64,000 nucleotides of DNA from a virus. Positions 27,956 to 33,285 of the stretch are shown piece by piece; position 1 is the stretch's first letter, and every line of letters begins with the position of its first letter. The notes under the pieces are model-generated. The model ran no database searches, was not told where the DNA came from, and saw nothing but the letters and a program-made list of their open reading frames with translations. The DNA is taken from positions 1-64,000 of IMG/VR virus record IMGVR_UViG_3300028045_000012, one strand, 5' to 3'. The position numbers and the translations under genes were made by a program.

Positions 27956-29034
27956 TACACACAACCTTTATAAACAAAATCTTTATCTTGATTAGTATTG
28001 GGATAATAATCATTAAGTATTCTACATCTAGTTCTACATTTTTTTGAACAATATTCTTTCATCATGTTTTCAAAATCACCTTTATATTTTTTATTTAAAT
28101 TTTTAAGTAAAGAGTTACTAGTATTTGATATTGACATAATTATAGCATACTCTCTTATTGTCATTTCTTTATTACCTATAATTTTTTTTATTTTTGGTAT
28201 ATGATATAATAATACTGCTTTATTTTGTACTTCTTTATTTTCATTAGAAGATAAAAACTTTTTCATATTTTTTTTCCATTCTTCATCTTCTAATTCTTTA
28301 CCATTATAAACTTTTATAGTGTTTATCATTTCTTCTTCCGATTTACCAAAATATTTTTCAGTATCCATTGCTTTATATAAATGCGATAAACCACCTTTAG
28401 CAAAATCTAATATACCTACACGAGTTATATTATGTAATTTATTTGTTAAAGTTTCATATTTTTTTGATTTACCCATATTTGATATTATTTTATTTGTTAT
28501 ATCTATAATAATATCATCTGTTAATGGCACTACATTTTTATGTTTAATATTTTTTTTATCTTTTTTTTCTTTAACTAATTCTAGTGATGTTTCAATACCA
28601 ACAATACCATCAACTTTTATGTTTCTATCACTTTGAAATTCTTTTACAATATTTTCCATTTTATTGTCAAAACTCTCACTTAAATCAATATCATAACCAT
28701 ATTCTTTAAGATAGTTTTTTATTTCTTTAACACCATAACCTTCATCCCCCTTTTTAAAAACTTCAGAATTATTATTATTATCTATAATTTTTTTTATTGT
28801 TTTAGTGTTAGGTGTTAGATATGAAGTGTTATGTGGTTCTGTAGTAACAACATTATTATTTGATACTGTATCACCACCATCATCCCAGGTATATGTTTGT
28901 TCACTTAAGTTACCATATAACCTTTCTTCGGTAAATAACGATTTCATCCTGTTTAGTTCTTCATTTAAATTTTTTGGTATTTTTTTCATTTTACAAATAC
29001 TAAATATTATTATTAGTGGTATTAAAAATATCAT
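27955..29034 (-). CDS. Leader-bearing protein with peptidoglycan-binding domain
   Basis: The frame starts at 29034 with a hydrophobic MIFLIPLIIIFSIC stretch, but an internal ATG at 28989 (MKKIPKNLNEELNRMKSL) gives the shared leader and may be the true start. Residues about 85-152 (FKKGDEGYGVKEIKNYLKEYG, then FQSDRNIKVDGIVGIETSLEL) match a PG_binding_1 domain, the three-helix peptidoglycan-binding repeat of many lysins. The rest is Lys-rich with a C-terminal Cys cluster (CSKKCRTRC). If packaged in the head and ejected, it could act at the host cell wall; the catalytic part of a hydrolase is not evident. A late-type motif lies 25 bases upstream of the longer start. Confidence 0.75.
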   Translation of the reverse strand: MIFLIPLIIIFSICKMKKIPKNLNEELNRMKSLFTEERLYGNLSEQTYTWDDGGDTVSNNNVVTTEPHNTSYLTPNTKTIKKIIDNNNNSEVFKKGDEGYGVKEIKNYLKEYGYDIDLSESFDNKMENIVKEFQSDRNIKVDGIVGIETSLELVKEKKDKKNIKHKNVVPLTDDIIIDITNKIISNMGKSKKYETLTNKLHNITRVGILDFAKGGLSHLYKAMDTEKYFGKSEEEMINTIKVYNGKELEDEEWKKNMKKFLSSNENKEVQNKAVLLYHIPKIKKIIGNKEMTIREYAIIMSISNTSNSLLKNLNKKYKGDFENMMKEYCSKKCRTRCRILNDYYPNTNQDKDFVYKGCV

Positions 29035-29058
29035 ATTGTATTATACAATTTTATTACC

Positions 29059-29072
29059 TATATATAAATATT
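29059..29072 (-). promoter_or_regulatory. Candidate late promoter motif
   Basis: On the minus strand AATATTTATATATA, 25 bases upstream of 29034. It lies just beyond the hairpin at 29084-29122, so a new transcript may start here after the tail tube terminator. Confidence 0.45.
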
Positions 29073-29083
29073 ACCTATTACAT

Positions 29084-29122
29084 AAAAAATCCCTTCTACA
29101 TATTAATACATAGAAAGGATTT
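29084..29122 (-). terminator. Rho-independent terminator after the tail tube gene
   Basis: On the minus strand, AAATCCTTTCTATGTAT and ATATGTAGAAGGGATTT form a long stem with a short loop and a few G-U pairs, followed by Ts. It begins 26 bases after the tube gene stop. Confidence 0.75.
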
Positions 29123-29147
29123 ATTTATTTATATTTTTATTCTTATC

Positions 29148-29636
29148 TTAAAATACGTTTATCGCCCTATCAAACCTAAGTGTCGCAGTAATATCCGCCA
29201 AATCTGAAGAACTATAATCTAAACCACCAAAATCAACGTCATTAAGTTGTGTACTTTGTAATATCCATTTTTGAACAACAACACCTGTTGGGTCTAACAT
29301 TTCTAACTCAACGTCTTTTTTATACCCTGCGGCATACCCTTGTCTCCCAGTAACACTTTCTGAATGTAATCTAACCCATTCCATTAAGGCCTGAGTCGCA
29401 GAAGGTCCAATTGGATCTCTAAATGTCACAGAAATAGGGTCCCACCTAAATCTACCTATTACATAAGTTTCAGTATTTAAAAATGGTATTGTAACTTCAT
29501 CACTTGAATATTTTGGTCTACTTGTTGTCGATACCCACCATTCTTGTATACCTAACTCATCTGGGAATCTTAAGATAAACCTATTCTTTCTTAACGGTTC
29601 ATAAGGAACAGGCATTCGCATTAATAAATCTGCCAT
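29148..29636 (-). CDS. gp19: Tail tube protein (T4 gp19-like)
   Basis: The 162-residue protein matches T4 gp19 (163 aa) in size and in several blocks: MPVPYEPLRKNRFILRFP near the start, YVIGRFRWDPISVTFRDPIG, ALMEWVRLHSE, the YAAGYKKDVELEMLDPTG loop and a C-terminal LADITATLRFDRA. gp19 stacks as hexameric rings to make the inner tube of the contractile tail. In T4 the sheath (18) and tube (19) genes are adjacent; here the sheath lies 3.6 kb upstream in the same direction with leader-protein genes between. Confidence 0.9.
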   Translation of the reverse strand: MADLLMRMPVPYEPLRKNRFILRFPDELGIQEWWVSTTSRPKYSSDEVTIPFLNTETYVIGRFRWDPISVTFRDPIGPSATQALMEWVRLHSESVTGRQGYAAGYKKDVELEMLDPTGVVVQKWILQSTQLNDVDFGGLDYSSSDLADITATLRFDRAINVF

Positions 29637-29826
29637 TTTTTAATTTTTTTTATATTTATTATTGTATTTGATAAGTTTTTTCATTACCTTTATTAATAAA
29701 TATCATAAAATTTAAAAAATATGGATTATAAAAATTTTTTTTTAACTAATAATGGTTCAGGAAATAAAACAAAAGAAAAATATATAAAAAAAATGATTGT
29801 GGTAATTTAGTTTATTACATTAATTT

Positions 29827-30330
29827 TTAATAAGGTGGTACATCCACTAAGAATTGTTTAACATCAGATGATATTTTTTCTACATCATCAAAATTAATCT
29901 TAACACTCATACTAGTGCCGAAATCATCAGGAATAACTTCATAACCTTTTTTATTCCACCATTCTTTAACTTCTTCAAAATAAACTTTCCTTTCTTCTTT
30001 GTCATCGTAACTTGAAAAATCATATGATATTTCCTCAACATCATTTGGGTTATATGCCCTTATAAACATCATATAAGTAGATATATGGGAGAGATTATCA
30101 TCCTGGTACATAGTTTGTGCCAGTCCCCAATTTAATGATTGGTTAGGTATATCACTATCAATATCTTTAAAATCTTGTATATAAGGTTTATTTATATTTT
30201 TTAACCTATTATATAGTTTTTTCCATCTAGGATTGTTTTTTCCTTTTTCTTCATCTTTAGATTCACCTAATATTCTCATATTACTTTCTAAAATTAAATT
30301 TCTTTTTGTTTCCCAAGGTCTTCTTATCAT
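29827..30330 (-). CDS. Leader-bearing protein, paralogous leader pair member A
   Basis: A 167-residue protein starting MIRRPWETKRNLILESNMRI, nearly identical over 26 residues to the start of the next upstream gene, after which the two differ. The body is charged and aromatic, with KLYNRLKNINKPYIQDF and an acidic C-terminal half. The leader carries I-L-E-S. The upstream 90 bases are duplicated at 30724-30813. The body is unlike its neighbour's, so the leader looks modular. Confidence 0.75.
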   Translation of the reverse strand: MIRRPWETKRNLILESNMRILGESKDEEKGKNNPRWKKLYNRLKNINKPYIQDFKDIDSDIPNQSLNWGLAQTMYQDDNLSHISTYMMFIRAYNPNDVEEISYDFSSYDDKEERKVYFEEVKEWWNKKGYEVIPDDFGTSMSVKINFDDVEKISSDVKQFLVDVPPY

Positions 30331-30343
30331 TTTTTTTATTTTT
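30254..30343 (-). repeat. Duplicated leader cassette, copy 1
   Basis: About 90 bases nearly identical to 30724-30813. The repeat covers the first ~26 codons and the short untranslated stretch before the ATG of the gene at 29827-30330. Confidence 0.85.
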
Positions 30344-30800
30344 CACTTTCTTTACATTTACTCACATCAATTTCAGGATCAACTTTAAAATATTTAGTGA
30401 CACCCTCTTCTTCATTTACTAATTCAATTTCTTGAATATTTTGAAAACTATCATCTATTTCATCAACAATTCTTTTAATCCAATCTTCTATTTTTGGATA
30501 AAAAGTATTATCGTCTTTTATTTCTTTGTTTAAATCGTGCATAACTTTTCTTTCGTATGCCTTTGCCGCCGCAGGGTCATCATCATCCCAAGTATCCTGG
30601 TATGGACAGAAAAATTTTGCGTATTCTGATTCTTCATCTGCATAAAAAACTAAATTATCAGATTCTTTCCACCACTCTTCTATAGTTTTACAAAAATTAA
30701 CGGCAAGGTCGAAATCACTTTGTTCTTTAGATTCACCTAATATTCTCTTATTACTTTCTAAAATTAAATTTCTTTTTGTTTCCCAAGGCCTTCTTATCAT
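30336..30800 (-). CDS. Leader-bearing protein, paralogous leader pair member B
   Basis: A 154-residue protein starting MIRRPWETKRNLILESNKRI; the leader is shared with the previous entry but the body is different. The body is acidic (DEESEYAKFF, DTWDDDDPAAAKAYERKV), with helices and no recognised domain. It is followed 5 bases later by member A, so they are cotranscribed. The leader includes the I-L-E-S motif. Function unknown. Confidence 0.75.
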   Translation of the reverse strand: MIRRPWETKRNLILESNKRILGESKEQSDFDLAVNFCKTIEEWWKESDNLVFYADEESEYAKFFCPYQDTWDDDDPAAAKAYERKVMHDLNKEIKDDNTFYPKIEDWIKRIVDEIDDSFQNIQEIELVNEEEGVTKYFKVDPEIDVSKCKESEK

Positions 30801-30813
30801 TTTTTTTATTTTT
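30724..30813 (-). repeat. Duplicated leader cassette, copy 2
   Basis: Second copy of the 90-base cassette described at 30254-30343. The duplication includes the sequence upstream of the ATG, so it would carry translation signals as well as the peptide. Confidence 0.85.
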
Positions 30814-30817
30814 ATTT

Positions 30818-31249
30818 TTAGTCGTTATCTCGTTCTGATTGCGATTCAGTTTCTTTTGCAACAGTATTTAATTTCTCCATAATTCTATTATTTACATCTA
30901 AAACATACTCATAGGCTTTTATACCTTCTTCAAGGTTTGTATCTAATACTTCCCAATCAACACTTTGCATTTTAGATGTATAAATTTCTTTTAAAATTCG
31001 TTGAAATTCCTTTTTAGTTTCTATTAATTCTTCATTTATTTCGTTAATTGCACCACTTAGTTGGTATGCGTATTTAGTTACATTATATCCTTCCCCAGAG
31101 ATTAAACCTTTAATACCTTGAATTTTAGAACCAATTTTGTTTCTAAAGAATTTTTTAATACCTTCATCTAAGTTTTCTGAGGTATTTATAATTCTTTTTA
31201 AATCAGATTCATTTAATACAATTACTTTACCATTTTTTTTAATTTTCAT
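30818..31249 (-). CDS. Leader-bearing small protein (143 aa)
   Basis: Starts MKIKKNGKVIVLNESDLKRI; the V-L-N-E-S-D-L-K-R-I segment matches the leader pattern ([L/I]-x-E-[S/E]-x-[L/I]-x-[R/K]). The remainder is helical and charged, with KEFQRILKEIYTSKMQSVDW in the middle and an acidic tail rich in Asn and Glu, probably a coiled coil. Function unknown. It is the first gene after the 83-base repeat region and has a late-type motif 11 bases upstream. Confidence 0.7.
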   Translation of the reverse strand: MKIKKNGKVIVLNESDLKRIINTSENLDEGIKKFFRNKIGSKIQGIKGLISGEGYNVTKYAYQLSGAINEINEELIETKKEFQRILKEIYTSKMQSVDWEVLDTNLEEGIKAYEYVLDVNNRIMEKLNTVAKETESQSERDND

Positions 31250-31260
31250 TTTTCTATTTT

Positions 31261-31274
31261 ATTATAAATATATT
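31261..31274 (-). promoter_or_regulatory. Candidate late promoter motif
   Basis: On the minus strand AATATATTTATAAT, 11 bases before the ATG at 31249. Confidence 0.4.
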
Positions 31275-31348
31275 ATATTTTATTTTTTCCATAATTTTAT
31301 CTTTTTTATCCTTTAATAAAAAAATAGGATAAATCCTAGTGTTGATAT

Positions 31349-31431
31349 AGTACCTTTAATGGGTACCTATACTGTTTTATATATTATATATAATTATTAA
31401 TATAATAGTATAAGTACCCAAATTGGGTACA
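31349..31431. repeat. 83-base palindrome-rich direct repeat, copy 1
   Basis: Nearly identical to copy 2 at 31444-31526 (one difference seen, within the GTACCCAAATTGGGTAC palindrome). Each copy has a GTACC/GGTAC inverted repeat at each end and an A/T-rich centre whose arms pair imperfectly, so it could fold into a long hairpin. It lies in the gap between the 185-residue repeat-protein gene and the 143-residue leader gene. Confidence 0.9.
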
Positions 31432-31443
31432 TAGTAGTACTTA

Positions 31444-31526
31444 AGTACCTTTAATGGGTACCTATACTGTTTTATATATTATATATAATTATTAATATAA
31501 TAGTATAAGTACCCAATTTGGGTACA
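31444..31526. repeat. 83-base palindrome-rich direct repeat, copy 2
   Basis: Second copy, 95-base period from the first. It contains GTACCTTTAATGGGTAC near one end and GTACCCAATTTGGGTAC near the other. It ends 7 bases before the stop of the 185-residue repeat protein on the minus strand. Confidence 0.9.
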
Positions 31527-31532
31527 CAGAGG

Positions 31533-32090
31533 TTATCTATTATCTCTTATAACACCATAAGAATCTTGATAATATATCAGATTACCCTTGTCATCATATT
31601 CCCATTCCCACCAATCACCATCAGAATCTACAGAATATATCACATTACCCTTATCATCATAATCCTTATTCCTCCAAAAACCATCAGAATTTCCTTGATA
31701 TAACATATTACCATTATCATCATATTCCCATTTCATCCAAAAACCAGAAGAATCTTCTTGATATATCACATTACCATTATTATCACGTTCCCATTTTTTC
31801 CATGTATCATCAATAAATTCATGGTATACATAATTTCTATTTTTATCGTAGATTCCTGTTCCACTATAATAGTTACCTAAACTAAGAGTAATACCTTCAC
31901 CAAATATATTTTTTAATATATATAATTGATCATCCTCATCAGTTATATCCCAAAATCCTCCATTATTTTTTTCATACATATTACTAAAATATGGTATTTC
32001 AATAATGGAAGATATCTTATCCAAGAATCTATAATATTTATCAGATTTATTTATTTCTTCCCTAAGTATTCGTTTAATTAATTTTTTCAT
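31533..32090 (-). CDS. 21-residue-repeat (YD/MORN-like) leader protein, copy 1
   Basis: A 185-residue protein starting MKKLIKRILREEINKSDKYY (leader with L-R-E-E). Next comes a ~50-residue domain ending ITDEDDQLYILKNIFGEG, then about four 21-residue repeats of the type W-x-x-[EN]-Y/N-D-D-[NK]-G-N-x-[IL]-Y-x-x-[DE]-S-[DS]-G-[FDY]-W, and a C-terminal DNR. The repeat resembles Rhs/YD and MORN-2 repeats but I do not claim membership. The first 66 residues are near-identical to the upstream copy at 32103-32717. Likely head-packaged protein; function unknown. Confidence 0.8.
   Translation of the reverse strand: MKKLIKRILREEINKSDKYYRFLDKISSIIEIPYFSNMYEKNNGGFWDITDEDDQLYILKNIFGEGITLSLGNYYSGTGIYDKNRNYVYHEFIDDTWKKWERDNNGNVIYQEDSSGFWMKWEYDDNGNMLYQGNSDGFWRNKDYDDKGNVIYSVDSDGDWWEWEYDDKGNLIYYQDSYGVIRDNR
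31893..32090 (-). repeat. 198-base paralogous duplication, copy 1
   Basis: Near-identical to 32520-32717 (one mismatch in the first ~170 bases). It covers the 5' part of the repeat-protein gene, that is the leader and the domain before the repeats, and points to a recent tandem duplication. Confidence 0.85.
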
Positions 32091-32102
32091 AATTTTTATC
32101 TA

Positions 32103-32717
32103 TTATCTATTATCTATTATATCACCTTCAGAAGTTTCATAATATATTCTATTACCCTTATCATCATATTTTTGTATCTCCCACCAACCATCAGAATCTT
32201 CCCAATATATTCTATTACCCTTATCATCATTTTCCCTTTTCTCCCAATAACCATTAGAATCTTCATGATATATCAGATTACCATTATCATCATATTCAAA
32301 TCTACTCCAAAAATCATTAGAATTTTCAAAATATATTTCATTTCCATTTTCATCATATTCTTTTTTTACCCAATAACCATCAGAATTTTCATAATATATT
32401 TCATTTCCATTTTCATCATATTCTCTTTTTGCCCAATAACCATTAGAATTTTCCCAATATACCCTATTGTCATTTTCATCATAAATATCACCTACTTTGT
32501 AGACATAGCTAAAAGAGTGACCTTCACCAAATATATTTTTTAATATATATAATTGATCATCCTCATCAGTTATATCCCAAAATCCTCCATTATTTTTTTC
32601 ATACATATTACTAAAATATGGTATTTCAATAATAGAAGATATCTTATCCAAGAATCTATAATATTTATCAGATTTATTTATTTCTTCCCTAAGTATTTTA
32701 CGTATTAATTTTTTCAT
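32103..32717 (-). CDS. 21-residue-repeat (YD/MORN-like) leader protein, copy 2
   Basis: A 204-residue protein starting MKKLIRKILREEINKSDKYY, with the same pre-repeat domain as copy 1 and about six 21-residue repeats. A typical unit is EYDENGNEIYYENSDGYW followed by three residues. Each repeat is 63 bases, so the DNA is repetitive too. C-terminus DNR. It lies 12 bases upstream of copy 1 and 6 bases downstream of the third copy. Repeat number differs among the copies, a sign of expansion and contraction. Confidence 0.8.
   Translation of the reverse strand: MKKLIRKILREEINKSDKYYRFLDKISSIIEIPYFSNMYEKNNGGFWDITDEDDQLYILKNIFGEGHSFSYVYKVGDIYDENDNRVYWENSNGYWAKREYDENGNEIYYENSDGYWVKKEYDENGNEIYFENSNDFWSRFEYDDNGNLIYHEDSNGYWEKRENDDKGNRIYWEDSDGWWEIQKYDDKGNRIYYETSEGDIIDNR
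32520..32717 (-). repeat. 198-base paralogous duplication, copy 2
   Basis: Partner of 31893-32090; the same leader and pre-repeat domain. Confidence 0.85.
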
Positions 32718-32723
32718 AATTTT

Positions 32724-33194
32724 TTATCTTCTATCATCAATATAACCATCAGATTCTTCAAAATATATTACATTACCTTTATCATTATATTCCCTTTTCA
32801 CCCAATAACCAGAAGAATCTTCATAATATATTATATTACCCTTATCATCATTTTCCCTTTTCTCCCAATAACCATTAGAACGTTTAAAATATATCAGATT
32901 ACCATTATCATCATATTCCCATTTCACCCAATAACCATTATCATCTTCATCATATACCCTTTTATCGTTATTATCATTGTAGATATATCTCCTGAGTTCT
33001 TCATAAAAGTAGATATCATAACCATATATCTTCTTCATTATATATAACTGATCGTCCTTATCATATATGGTTAATCCTTCCATTGATTTAAAATAAGGTA
33101 AATCAACATGATCAGATATTATATCTAATCTACGATAATGTTTTTCAGATTTATTTATTTCTTCCCTTAATATTTTACGTATTAATTTTTTCAT
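32724..33194 (-). CDS. 21-residue-repeat (YD/MORN-like) leader protein, copy 3
   Basis: A 156-residue protein starting MKKLIRKILREEINKSEKHY. The pre-repeat domain (RLDIISDHVDLPYF, then GLTIYDKDDQLYIMKKIYG) is closer to the copy at 52618-53133 than to copies 1 and 2. About four repeats follow (EYDDNGNLIYFKRSNGYW and variants) and the end is DDRR. It is the first gene of this cluster after the sheath terminator and has its own late-type motif. Confidence 0.8.
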   Translation of the reverse strand: MKKLIRKILREEINKSEKHYRRLDIISDHVDLPYFKSMEGLTIYDKDDQLYIMKKIYGYDIYFYEELRRYIYNDNNDKRVYDEDDNGYWVKWEYDDNGNLIYFKRSNGYWEKRENDDKGNIIYYEDSSGYWVKREYNDKGNVIYFEESDGYIDDRR

Positions 33195-33203
33195 ATACTT
33201 TTA

Positions 33204-33219
33204 TTATATAAATATTATT
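33204..33219 (-). promoter_or_regulatory. Candidate late promoter motif
   Basis: On the minus strand AATAATATTTATATAA, 10 bases before the ATG at 33194 and immediately after the sheath terminator. Confidence 0.45.
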
Positions 33220-33221
33220 AA

Positions 33222-33256
33222 AAATAAAAAACCCCCCTAAATATTTTAGGAGGGTT
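33222..33256 (-). terminator. Rho-independent terminator after the sheath gene
   Basis: On the minus strand, AACCCTCCTAAA (33256-33245), loop, TTTAGGGGGGTT (33241-33230), then TTTTTATTTT. A strong G/C-rich stem with one G-T pair. Confidence 0.9.
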
Positions 33257-33285
33257 AAATATACAAATTATTTTAATAAATTTTA

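Noticed and set aside
29720-29809. A 29-codon plus-strand frame (MDYKNFFLTNNGSGNKTK...) in the gap upstream of the tube gene
   Set aside because: Too short, with no coupling to neighbours and no recognised motif; it might be a remnant of a gene, but I cannot support it.
31533-33194. 63-base repeats as non-coding satellite
   Set aside because: They are in frame and encode the 21-residue repeat in three separate genes with proper starts and stops.
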